From Noviherbaspirillum autotrophicum (GTDB taxonomy: Bacteria; Pseudomonadota; Gammaproteobacteria; Burkholderiales; Burkholderiaceae_D), in contig NZ_JWJG01000028.1 of the NCBI RefSeq assembly GCF_000818395.1, forward strand, positions 960,726 through 1,024,725: DNA of 64,000 nt, given 5' to 3'. The notes under the pieces are model-generated. The model made no database searches. It saw nothing but the letters and a program-made list of their open reading frames with translations, and was not told where the DNA came from. A program made the position numbers and the translations under genes. This document shows, in pieces, positions 1 to 8,367 of this stretch. Within the stretch, counting starts at the first letter, position 1; the number at the start of each line of letters is the position of its first letter.

Positions 1-119
1 TAAGCTCCACGACCAATATAATTGGGCGTTTTATATTCCCCAATAGGGCTCCCTATGTCGTGGATCGCTCGGTGATAATCATCAATTGACCTTGCGAGCC
101 ACTGGCGCTCCAATGTCAT
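1..119 (-). CDS. Possible 5' end of an unrecognised gene running off the left edge
   Basis: A reading frame starts at an ATG read leftward from position 119 and stays open for 39 codons to the window edge. Its product begins MTLERQWLARSIDDYHRAI and matches no family I recognise. No convincing ribosome binding site precedes it. It may be a genuine gene start or a chance open frame; 39 codons cannot decide this. Confidence 0.25.
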   Translation of the reverse strand, partial: MTLERQWLARSIDDYHRAIHDIGSPIGEYKTPNYIGRGA

Positions 120-549
120 AAAGTTCGAATTGGTGGAGCTGGAATTGATGATATGTGCGCTGTCCTGCGCCGAATTCGAATTTATCCGCGTCCCATATCA
201 TTGGTACTTACAAGGCTGATGCAGCAGGTGGGGCGGCTTGAAATTAGTTTGCTGCGGTTGGCGACATCTTGCGGCCGCATAGCCACCCAGCCCATCTGCC
301 GGCATCCGTTATGAGCAGCACAAGGCCGCCCGGGTGCTTCAGCGCGTCGTCCGGTCGCGCTCCGGCAAATTCAAATTCATAGTGCGATACGACTTCGGCG
401 ACCTGCCCATGACGCAGGTAACCGAGTGCCATCAATGAACGAAGCTTTACGGAATCATTCTTCGATGCGACCGGCTTTCCATTGACGGTTCCTCTTCGGG
501 GATGGCGCGACTTGTTAAGTTAAATAGTTTTTTGTGTCAAGAAATGCCC
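120..549. other. Region with no convincing gene
   Basis: The only frame of note here is a 63-codon minus-strand ORF at 244-435. It lacks a good ribosome binding site and shows no recognisable motif. It may be a decayed gene fragment. I see no RNA gene or repeat in this stretch. Confidence 0.3.
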
Positions 550-576
550 GTGGAATTTCGTTAAAGTGAATTCCAC
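550..576. promoter_or_regulatory. Inverted repeat upstream of the GMC oxidoreductase gene
   Basis: GTGGAATT (550-557) is followed after 11 bases by its exact reverse complement AATTCCAC (569-576). It lies 62 bases before the start codon at 638, a place where a dimeric repressor or activator could bind. The site is seen; its function is inferred. Confidence 0.4.
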
Positions 577-637
577 ATGACGCAAGGCCTTCGATAGGCT
601 GCACGTCGGCGGATTAAAACCCGATTGGAGGCGATTG

Positions 638-2269
638 ATGCAGGAAGCGGATTTTGTGGTCGTGGGCGGAGGTACCGCCGGTTGCGTGCTCGCGGGGCGG
701 CTGACGGAAGACCCCGGTGTCAGCGTATGCCTGCTCGAAGCGGGCAAGCCCGACAATGACTGGCGCATCCAGGTTCCGCTCGGCTTTACCTTTACGGTGC
801 CGACCAGGAACTTCAACTGGGCCTTTGAAACGGTGCCGCAGCCCGGGCTCAACGGCCGCAGAGGCTATCAGCCGCGCGGAAAGACACTCGGCGGCAGCTC
901 GTCGATCAATGCGATGATGTATGTGCGCGGCCATCGCTGGGACTACGATCACTGGGCGTCGCTCGGCAATGCCGGCTGGTCGTATGACGAGGTGCTCCCG
1001 TACTTCCGCCGGTCCGAAAACAACGCGGATCTCTGCAATGAATATCACGGCAACGACGGTCCGCTGCATGTGTCTTACCTGCGCTCGCCGGCACCCTTTT
1101 TCCAGCTCTGCATCGACGCCGCCGTACAGTCCGGACTCAACCGCACCGACGATTTCAACGGCGCGCAGCAGGAAGGCATCGGCTACACCCAGGTGATGCA
1201 AAAGCATGGCGAGCGCTGCAGCGCGGCCAAGGCATTCATCACGCCGAACCTGTCGCGCAGCAATCTGCGGGTGGAGACGAACTCCTGCACCACGCGCATC
1301 CTGTTCGATGGCAAGCGCGCCATCGGCGTGGAATACCGGCAGGGCGGGAAAACTCTGGCGATCCGCGCGCGCAGGGAAGTGATCGTGTCGGCGGGCGCAT
1401 TCCAGTCGCCGCAGCTGCTGATGCTGTCCGGCATAGGTGACGGCGAGGAACTGCGCAAACACGGCATCCCCGTGCTACATCACCTGCCAGGCGTGGGGCG
1501 CAACCTGCAGGACCACCTCGACATCAATCTCAATTATCGCTGCAGCCACCCCGACTTGATTAGCATGGGGCCGGCAACCGGCGCGGCGCTCCTGAAAGGC
1601 ATCGCTCCCTACCGCACGGAGCGGCGCGGCATCTGGACCAGCAATTTCGCCGAGGTGAACTGCTTCCTGAAAAGCGCGCCGGACCAGCCGGTTCCGGATC
1701 TGCAGATCGAGATCTCCAGAGGGATTACCAACGACCACGGGCGAAAGAAAGTGATGGTGCGCGGCTTTTGCGTAATCGTGACGGTGCTGCGGCCCAGGAG
1801 TATCGGCAGGGTCACTCTGACCAGTGCGAATCCCGTTGATGCGCCGCTGATCGATCCGAATTTCCTTGGGCATCCCGACGACTTGGAGTTGTTCGTCAAG
1901 GGCATCAGGATTGCCCGCCGCCTCATTGCCTCGCCCCTGCTGGACCGCTATCGTGGCGCGGAACGCTATACCGGGCACGCCATGACGGATGACGGGCTAC
2001 GGAAAATCGTGCGCGAGCGCGCCGACACCAATTATCACCCGGTTGGCACCTGCAAGATGGGCATCGATGCGATGGCCGTGGTGGACGCCCAGTTGCGCGT
2101 GCACGGCATGACCGGTCTGCGCGTGGTCGATGCTTCCATCATGCCCACGCTCATCGGCGGCAACACTTGCGCGCCCAGCGTCATGATTGGCGAGAAGGGC
2201 GCGCAGATGATCAAGGAGCAGTATCAGGAATCGGCAGTGCCGGGCCGGATGACAGTCTTTTCCAGTTGA
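638..2269 (+). CDS. GMC family FAD-dependent oxidoreductase (choline/alcohol dehydrogenase-like)
   Basis: The 543-residue product has the full GMC layout. The N-terminal FAD-binding motif is VVGGGTAGCVLAGRL. The first family signature is around GKTLGGSSSINAMMYVRG, and the second is GAFQSPQLLMLSGIG near residue 250. The C-terminal HPVGTCKMG and GGNTCAPSVMIG blocks carry the catalytic His and Asn. Members oxidise alcohols, choline or polyethylene glycol to aldehydes in the cytoplasm or at the membrane; the substrate cannot be told here. ATG 638 is preferred over TTG 635 because GGAG lies at 627-630. The gene stands alone, with an inverted repeat upstream and a transposase remnant downstream. 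Confidence 0.9.
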   Translation: MQEADFVVVGGGTAGCVLAGRLTEDPGVSVCLLEAGKPDNDWRIQVPLGFTFTVPTRNFNWAFETVPQPGLNGRRGYQPRGKTLGGSSSINAMMYVRGHRWDYDHWASLGNAGWSYDEVLPYFRRSENNADLCNEYHGNDGPLHVSYLRSPAPFFQLCIDAAVQSGLNRTDDFNGAQQEGIGYTQVMQKHGERCSAAKAFITPNLSRSNLRVETNSCTTRILFDGKRAIGVEYRQGGKTLAIRARREVIVSAGAFQSPQLLMLSGIGDGEELRKHGIPVLHHLPGVGRNLQDHLDINLNYRCSHPDLISMGPATGAALLKGIAPYRTERRGIWTSNFAEVNCFLKSAPDQPVPDLQIEISRGITNDHGRKKVMVRGFCVIVTVLRPRSIGRVTLTSANPVDAPLIDPNFLGHPDDLELFVKGIRIARRLIASPLLDRYRGAERYTGHAMTDDGLRKIVRERADTNYHPVGTCKMGIDAMAVVDAQLRVHGMTGLRVVDASIMPTLIGGNTCAPSVMIGEKGAQMIKEQYQESAVPGRMTVFSS

Positions 2270-2347
2270 TTTCTAACAACTGAATATCGGAATTGCCCGA
2301 TTCATTGACGGCGCCAACCGCATGACGCGAAGCGGCAAGGGTAACAC

Positions 2348-2497
2348 TTGACGCTGGGAAGTGGCGCGGACGTACAGCTGCTGAATCGGTTTCGTGCCTT
2401 GCTGATCCGCTGGGCCAAGAAAGCGAAGAACTATTTCGCGTTCCTCCATCTCGCCTGCGGCATTCTCACTTGGTCGATCCTACGACTGCTGAGATAG
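2348..2497 (+). pseudogene. 3' remnant of an IS5/IS4-type transposase
   Basis: Translation from 2348 to the TAG at 2495-2497 gives a C-terminal tail containing LLNRFRALLIRWAKKAKNY and FLHLACGILTW. This is the typical end of IS5-group DDE transposases, after the catalytic Glu. No start, no catalytic residues and no terminal inverted repeats are found nearby, so only about 50 codons of a dead element survive. It differs from the intact IS at 24151-25014. Confidence 0.7.
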
Positions 2498-2513
2498 GCA
2501 CTAAGTCATTGGC

Positions 2514-2732
2514 CTATTTCTTTTCCCACCATTCGCCAATCAGAACTGCAAGGTATGTCAGGCAGCCGGCGGCAATGATAAAAGCTCCCACAGTTGATTT
2601 GTCCTTTGCTAGAGAGGTAATGCCACCGCAAGCGACCAGAAGCACGCCAATAGTCTTGAGAATCGCGCCGGCATTCATGGCTGGGAGGGAGGTGTGGTTT
2701 TCGTGCAAGAGGTTGGTTGCCTTGTCAGCCAT
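2514..2732 (-). CDS. Small two-helix membrane protein, unrecognised
   Basis: This 72-residue frame has two hydrophobic segments. One is around AGAILKTIGVLLVACGGI, the other around VGAFIIAAGCLTYLAVLIG, and it ends in WWEKK. ATG 2732 is preferred over ATG 2759 because AAAAGG precedes it at a usable distance. No family is recognised. The GC content is lower than in the neighbours and a transposase stub lies beside it, so it may be a passenger of a lost mobile element. The membrane topology is seen; everything else is unknown. Confidence 0.5.
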   Translation of the reverse strand: MADKATNLLHENHTSLPAMNAGAILKTIGVLLVACGGITSLAKDKSTVGAFIIAAGCLTYLAVLIGEWWEKK

Positions 2733-2759
2733 ACGCGCCTTTTGTCTGTCAGCCTCCAT

Positions 2760-3020
2760 GCGTGGCTGAGAAAAGATGGTTTCATTTTGCCACCTTATAA
2801 AGAGGATGAATGTAAGAGCTGCTTTTCCAGCAAGCGCGGATAACGATGCTCCATGTTACGAATATCGCAACCTCGTCAGCAGTCAACAAGTTGTCCGTCG
2901 ACGCGGCGACCCCTTTGTGCGGCCTGCGGAAACGGTATTGAACAAATTTTTCTATGCGACAGAAGCGAAATGGCATTAATCAAAAAATAAAATTGCTTCG
3001 CCATTTTCAAGGCCGTATGC
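2760..3020. other. AT-rich non-coding stretch ahead of the polysaccharide locus
   Basis: No frame longer than chance, RNA gene or repeat is visible. The base composition drops in GC relative to both sides, consistent with a promoter and 5' leader region for the downstream locus. Confidence 0.4.
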
Positions 3021-3023
3021 ATC

Positions 3024-3064
3024 GAAAAACGGTACTTAATTTTCCACCCCTGCTTCACTAAACT
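3024..3064 (+). promoter_or_regulatory. Conserved polysaccharide-locus promoter element, copy 1
   Basis: GAAA (3024-3027), four bases, then GTACTTA (3032-3038) and ATTTT. After exactly 20 bases from TACTTA comes a -10-like TAAACT (3059-3064). The same layout recurs at 18251 and 19765. It lies about 190 bases before the first gene of the locus. The similarity is seen; promoter function is inferred. Confidence 0.5.
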
Positions 3065-3253
3065 CCATTGTAATGCGTGCCCGCTTTCCGAGCGAATATG
3101 TTTGTGCGGCGGAACAGAAAGAGGACGCGTGGAGGCGTTGCATTCATGGCAGCTGCCTCCACAGCGCGCTTCCTCGTTTGATGGTAACGACCGCTCTACC
3201 TCTTTGTGCTCGCCAAGGCCGGGGCGTGGGGCTTCATGCAAAGGAAATGCTGG

Positions 3254-4399
3254 ATGACGACCAACTCTACTCTTCTCACCGCTCTATTAGTCGCGAGCAG
3301 CACGAGCTTCTTTTCGAGCATGATGATCGTAGGCACAGAACGTTGGCATGGCTCTCATTCCTTGGACCATGACATGAGTGCGGCCCAGAAATTCCACACG
3401 CGGCCAGTACCAAGAGTAGGGGGGATTTCCTTTTTCATTGGCATGCTGGCAGCCAGTGCATATTTTTTTCTGAGTGAAGAGACCGACACGACCCTTGTCC
3501 ATGTCAAGCTCTTGTTTGCGGCGCTGCCTGCCTTCCTGGTCGGATTTGTTGAGGACCTGACGAAAAAGGTGTCTGTCACCACTCGACTGCTGGCCACTTT
3601 CGCCAGTCCGTTGATCGCCAGTTGGCTCCTCGGTGCCATTCTCCCGCGCATGGATGTCTGGGTCATCGACGTGCTGCTGAAGGTGACGCCTATCGCGTTG
3701 GTGGTAACGGCGTTTGCCGGCGCAGGCATCGCCAATTCAATCAATATCATCGACGGCTTCAATGGCCTTGCCGCGCTCACCGCCATCATGATTCTCGGCT
3801 GTATGGGCGTGCTGGCATGGCAGGCTAATGATGTGTTCATCCTGCAGCTTGCAATGACGGGCGCTGGCGTAGCGTTGGGATTTTTGGTTTTTAACTTCCC
3901 CACGGGGCGCATTTTCATGGGGGACAGCGGCGCATACTTCCTGGGTTTCTGGATTGCCGAGGTCGCGGTGTTGCTTGTCGTTCGTCATCCATCGTTGACC
4001 GCGTGGCAGTTGCTCGCCATTTGCGCCTATCCGGTCATCGAAGTCATCTACAGCATCTACCGGAAGAAATTTATCAGAAAGATGAGCCCCGGCCTGCCCG
4101 ACCGGCTGCATTTCCACATGCTGGTCTATCGACGGCTCGTCTCGCGCATCATTCCCTCCAGCGAGATGCGGCCCTGGCTTCGCAACGCCATGACAACGGC
4201 AACGCTGATGACAATTAATGCGCCGTTTGCCTTTCTCGCGGCGTATTACGGGGACACCAAGCGTGCCGCGATTGCCTGCATTGTCGCGCAAGTGTTTCTG
4301 TACATGGCGATTTATGCACGGCTGGTACGCGGACATTGGTGCCTCAATCCAATCGTCGGGCTTGGTCTTCTCCCTGAACACAAAACCAAGTCGATATAA
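3254..4399 (+). CDS. Polyprenyl-phosphate sugar-1-phosphate transferase (WecA/MraY-like, GT4 membrane family)
   Basis: The 381-residue multi-pass membrane protein should start the lipid-linked repeat unit by moving a HexNAc-1-phosphate from its UDP sugar to undecaprenyl phosphate. Family marks are RPVPRVGGISFF near the N-terminus, the acidic GFVEDL, NSINIIDGFNGLAA with its Mg-binding Asp, and GRIFMGDSGAYFLGF. These all agree with the WecA/WbpL family. ATG 3254 is chosen because AAGGA stands at 3241-3245; ATG and TTG codons further upstream lack this. It is the first gene of the plus-strand locus. The donor sugar is not determined. Confidence 0.9.
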   Translation: MTTNSTLLTALLVASSTSFFSSMMIVGTERWHGSHSLDHDMSAAQKFHTRPVPRVGGISFFIGMLAASAYFFLSEETDTTLVHVKLLFAALPAFLVGFVEDLTKKVSVTTRLLATFASPLIASWLLGAILPRMDVWVIDVLLKVTPIALVVTAFAGAGIANSINIIDGFNGLAALTAIMILGCMGVLAWQANDVFILQLAMTGAGVALGFLVFNFPTGRIFMGDSGAYFLGFWIAEVAVLLVVRHPSLTAWQLLAICAYPVIEVIYSIYRKKFIRKMSPGLPDRLHFHMLVYRRLVSRIIPSSEMRPWLRNAMTTATLMTINAPFAFLAAYYGDTKRAAIACIVAQVFLYMAIYARLVRGHWCLNPIVGLGLLPEHKTKSI

Positions 4400-4473
4400 G
4401 CGTCCATGTACGGGCTGCCCACGTCTTGTTTAGCCGCACGGCTGCAACGCATGCAGAATATAGGGAATACGCA

Positions 4474-6792
4474 ATGGTCAATGACGACGTAACACAAGTT
4501 CCTATTCCTCAGCATTACACTCGCGCAGGCATGCGCGATGAAACACGGACCCAAGCAACGCTATCCTCTTCCAGAACGGACCCGAACCTCTATATCGATC
4601 TGATCCTCGCAAACAGTTGGCTTGTTGCCGGGATAGCGGCCATCGTGATCGCTGCCGGCCTGGCATACGCTTTCCTATCTATACCGATATACAAGGCAAC
4701 AGTTCTTTTTCAGGTCGAGGATATCGGTGCGCTGCCGAGAGCAGTTTCCCCTACCGATTCCCTGAAATCCTTCGATATCAAGACGGCCGGCGCTCCGGAG
4801 CTGGAGGTATTGAAGTCCAGGATGGTGCTTTCCGCCGCAGTGGACAAGGCGCATTTGTACATCGACGTGAAGCCCCACTATTTCCCTGTACTGGGCAGTC
4901 TGGCGGCGCGACATAACCTGGGAAACATCCTGCCGCCATGGCTGCTGACTTCGGGTCATGTGTGGAGCAACGCAAGAGTCGATGTGACCCGCTTCGACGT
5001 GCCAGCGGCATATGAACGCGCGGGATTTTTGCTGACCATCCTGCCAGGACAACGGTTTTCCGTCACGCTTGAAGATGCAGGCGTGGCCTTTACCGGATAT
5101 GCAGGGCAGCCGCTGCGCGCGAATACGCCGATGGGCCCGCTCGACATCCAGGTTGATCGCATGGCCGGCCGGCCCGGCGAGCAGTTCACGCTCATCCGAA
5201 ACCCTAGACTCGCAGCCATCGAAAAGCTTCAGCGCGATATCGAAGTTAGCGAAAAAGGGCGGCAGTCCGGCGTGATTGCGGTCGCACTGGAAGACGACGA
5301 TGCAAGGCGGGCTGCGCTGGTCTTGAACGAAGTTGCGCACCAATATCTGATGCAGAACGAGCATCGCATCTCGGAAGGCGCGGAAAAGCAGCTCGCGTTT
5401 TTGGAGAGGCAGCTGCCCGAGCTGAAAAAGACCCTGGAAGAATCCGAGTTCAAATATAACGAAGCGCGAAACCGATGGGGGCTGGTCGATCTGGGCGAAG
5501 AGGCCAAGGGCCTGCTGCAGGTGTCGGTGCTCGGCCAGACCAAGCTGCTTGAACTCAATCAGAAAAAGGCGGAACTGATGGCGCGCTTCGAAGCGGGTCA
5601 TCCCGCGGTGCAGGCCATCACTAACCAGATCGCGGCGCTCAATCGCGAAGCAGACCATGTGAATGGAAAGATCAAGCGACTGCCGCAAATCGAACAGGAA
5701 ATCCTGCAGTTGCGCCGCGATGTGAGCGTCAACACGGATGTCTACACCAATGTCATGAATGCGGCCCAGCAATTGCGGCTGGCTTCCGCCAGCAAGGTTG
5801 GCAATGTACGCCTGCTGGATTTGCCGGAGACACCAGTTACGCCGGTCAAGCCCAAGCGTGCGCTGGCGGTCTTGTCCTCAGCCGTGCTGGGCTTGCTTCT
5901 GGGGTTGCTGGCAGTGCTGGCCAAAAAGATGCTGGGCGGGCGCGTCTACAACCCGATGGAAATCGAGCGGAGCCTGCAGGTGCCGGTCGCCGGTATTGTC
6001 TTGCATAGCAACAGCCCCAGGAACAGTGCCAAGGACAAACGCAAGCCATGGCTCTCATGGATGCAAAAGGGCGATTCGGCCGCCGTTCTTCCCCGCGAGA
6101 TGCCGGAAGATGCCGCTGTCGAAGGGTTGCGCCGCCTGCAATGCTTGTTGCATGAATCGCGTGGGCGAGACGGACAAAGAATGATGCGTCTGACCTACGC
6201 TCCTGGCGCAGGCAAGCGCCATGGAAGCACCCGTGTCGTCGTCATCGTTGGTCCCACTCCTGGTGTAGGCAAGTCCTTCATCTCCAGCAATTTTGCGGCG
6301 GTGCTCGCTTCCTCTCGGCGGCGCGTGTTGCTCATCGACGCTGACTTGCGCACCGGTGCGCTGCATCGTCGCTTCGGGCTGGAGCGGGGAGTTGGTTTGT
6401 GCGAAGCCGTCGGCAACCAGGTGAAGCTGGAGCAGGCAGTACACCGGGAGGTCATGCCTTTCCTCGATTTTCTTTCCACAGGCGGTCTGCCCAGGAGGCC
6501 CGTCGATGTGCTGTCCGATTCACAGTTTGGCGACATGCTGCAGCATGCCGCTGGCACATATGACGTCGTCGTCATCGACACGGCTCCCTTGCTCACAGTC
6601 GCCGACACGCTGATGATCGTGCCGCATGCCGATCTTATCCTCAACATAGTGCGAGCGGGTAAAACGAGTCTCGGCGAAATCGAAGAAGTGGAAAAGCAGC
6701 TTGAGCGCATGGGGGCCGGGCGCAGTGAAGTGGTCTACAACGACATGCGATCGCGCCAGACGCGCTATGGCTATAGCGCGGCCTATGTTTGA
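4474..6792 (+). CDS. Wzc-like polysaccharide co-polymerase with BY-kinase domain
   Basis: The 772-residue protein controls chain length and export by tyrosine phosphorylation. A Wzz-type domain follows the first membrane helix (about residues 48-70). A long coiled-coil periplasmic part ends in a GNVR-type block with PVTPVKPKRALAVL before the second helix near residue 470. The cytoplasmic kinase has Walker A GPTPGVGKS (about 592-600), Walker A' VLLIDADLR and Walker B VVVIDTAP. A tyrosine cluster YGYSAAYV closes the C-terminus. ATG 4474 is preferred over TTG 4426. No separate wza or phosphatase gene adjoins it. Confidence 0.92.
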   Translation: MVNDDVTQVPIPQHYTRAGMRDETRTQATLSSSRTDPNLYIDLILANSWLVAGIAAIVIAAGLAYAFLSIPIYKATVLFQVEDIGALPRAVSPTDSLKSFDIKTAGAPELEVLKSRMVLSAAVDKAHLYIDVKPHYFPVLGSLAARHNLGNILPPWLLTSGHVWSNARVDVTRFDVPAAYERAGFLLTILPGQRFSVTLEDAGVAFTGYAGQPLRANTPMGPLDIQVDRMAGRPGEQFTLIRNPRLAAIEKLQRDIEVSEKGRQSGVIAVALEDDDARRAALVLNEVAHQYLMQNEHRISEGAEKQLAFLERQLPELKKTLEESEFKYNEARNRWGLVDLGEEAKGLLQVSVLGQTKLLELNQKKAELMARFEAGHPAVQAITNQIAALNREADHVNGKIKRLPQIEQEILQLRRDVSVNTDVYTNVMNAAQQLRLASASKVGNVRLLDLPETPVTPVKPKRALAVLSSAVLGLLLGLLAVLAKKMLGGRVYNPMEIERSLQVPVAGIVLHSNSPRNSAKDKRKPWLSWMQKGDSAAVLPREMPEDAAVEGLRRLQCLLHESRGRDGQRMMRLTYAPGAGKRHGSTRVVVIVGPTPGVGKSFISSNFAAVLASSRRRVLLIDADLRTGALHRRFGLERGVGLCEAVGNQVKLEQAVHREVMPFLDFLSTGGLPRRPVDVLSDSQFGDMLQHAAGTYDVVVIDTAPLLTVADTLMIVPHADLILNIVRAGKTSLGEIEEVEKQLERMGAGRSEVVYNDMRSRQTRYGYSAAYV

Positions 6793-6945
6793 CGGCTCAT
6801 GGAAGTCGTCCGCGTGCCTGTGCCACGTTAGCCCATGTCCGGTATTCGCCGCCACATCGGGCGGGCAGCGAGGATAGCGGGCAGGGGAGCTTGCACGCGC
6901 TGCAAATACCAGTATTGGTCGAAAAATCACTTTTACAGCCACTCC

Positions 6946-8313
6946 ATGTTCACTGTCGCCATTCTGACGCAATCTTATCCCTACCCGTCGGGAGAGCAGT
7001 TCCTCGAGGAAGAAATCCGGCATTGGGCATGCGCGCCTGGCGTAGAGGTGACCCTGTTGCCGCTGGCCTGCAAAGGCGAGCCTCGCGTTCTTCCAGCGAA
7101 TATTCGTGTCGACACCTCGCTTGCCGATACCGCGACAAGATTATCGCGCGCCGCGAGCCTGATGACTGCGGTCATGTCGCCCGTATTCTGGAAAGAGGTC
7201 GGACGCCTCCGGATGACCAGCAAGCTCACCTGGTATAGCGCAGTCAAGGCGCTGTATACCGTGATGTGGGTGTTGACGATTCGCCGCGGCCTGAAGCAGT
7301 GCCTGCGCCGCACCGGCAGCTTCGATCTGATGTATTGCTATTGGAATGACACGCAGGCTTTTGCGGCTGCGTTGCTCAAACGTGAAGGCCTGGTTCCACG
7401 CCTGATATCGCGGCTGCATGGCTTCGATCTGTATGTCGAACAGCGGCCGCGCGGCTACATGCCGTTGAAGTGGCAATTCCTCGCCGAATTTGACCGGCTT
7501 TACCCTATATCCAGCCAGGGCCGTCGTTACTTGCGCCAAACATATCGCGCACCGTTGTCGACGATACATGTGGCGCGTCTCGGCGTGGCATTGCCGACCA
7601 CCTGCGCGACGCAGACGGGCAGCGGATGCTTGCATGTCGTGTCCGTTGCCTTCTGCCTGCCGTACAAGCGCATCGATCGCATTATTGACGCGCTAAGTCT
7701 TGTCTCGCAAAAGCGGCCGGAACTACGCATTTCGTGGACGCATATCGGCGACGGGCCGCTGTTCGAAGAGCTGCAGGCGCATGCCAGATCGCGCCTGAAT
7801 GACGGCAAGCTGGAATGGCAATTCCTTGGGCAGCTCTCCAACGAAGCGGTACGCAACTTCTTCGCCGCGCATGCCGTTGATCTGTTCATCAACTCCAGCG
7901 AAGTGGAGGGCGTGCCGGTTTCGATCATGGAAGCGATGAGTTTCGGTGTGCCGGTGGTTGCGCCGGATATCGGTGCGGTCCGCGAAATCGTATCGGACGA
8001 ATGCGGCGCGCTCCTGACTAACAATCCAGGGCCAGCCGATATTGCCGATGCCATTCTGTCTTTATATCCGAAGTTGAAGCATGCCGGGTTCAGGAGTGCC
8101 GCGCGCTGCACTATCGAACAGCATTACGATGCGCGGCGAAACTATGGAGGATTCATTGAAAGTTTGGTGCGTGACAGCGGCAATGTCGCAGCGGTCACGC
8201 AGCCCATCTCTGGCGGCGATGTGCGCCAGAGCGAACGGGGTAGCAGCCACGTCGCTGCCTATGCCGGGCAGCCGGCCGGGTCCCGCGCGGAAAACAGCGT
8301 GGACGCCGCGTGA
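6946..8313 (+). CDS. Glycosyltransferase family 4 (group 1)
   Basis: This 455-residue cytoplasmic enzyme should add a sugar to the growing lipid-linked repeat. The N-terminal part begins with FTVAILTQSYPYPSGEQF, usual for GT4 acceptor domains. The C-terminal donor domain carries SEVEGVPVSIMEAMSFGVPVVA, the E-x7-E block of retaining GT-B enzymes. ATG 6946 fits the family start; an in-frame ATG at 6835 would add 37 residues without family character. The last 50 residues are low-similarity tail. Donor and acceptor are unknown. Confidence 0.85.
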   Translation: MFTVAILTQSYPYPSGEQFLEEEIRHWACAPGVEVTLLPLACKGEPRVLPANIRVDTSLADTATRLSRAASLMTAVMSPVFWKEVGRLRMTSKLTWYSAVKALYTVMWVLTIRRGLKQCLRRTGSFDLMYCYWNDTQAFAAALLKREGLVPRLISRLHGFDLYVEQRPRGYMPLKWQFLAEFDRLYPISSQGRRYLRQTYRAPLSTIHVARLGVALPTTCATQTGSGCLHVVSVAFCLPYKRIDRIIDALSLVSQKRPELRISWTHIGDGPLFEELQAHARSRLNDGKLEWQFLGQLSNEAVRNFFAAHAVDLFINSSEVEGVPVSIMEAMSFGVPVVAPDIGAVREIVSDECGALLTNNPGPADIADAILSLYPKLKHAGFRSAARCTIEQHYDARRNYGGFIESLVRDSGNVAAVTQPISGGDVRQSERGSSHVAAYAGQPAGSRAENSVDAA

Positions 8314-8367
8314 TGCCAAACCATTGCTTTCGTCCGCCGTCATCTTGTTCTTGCGAGCTTCCCATCC

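Noticed and set aside
244-435. 63-codon minus-strand frame
   Set aside because: No ribosome site or known motif; could be a fragment but cannot be supported.
4675-5772. Long antisense frame of 365 codons opposite the Wzc-like gene
   Set aside because: It lies wholly inside a well-supported gene and has no family motif; long antisense frames are usual at this GC content.
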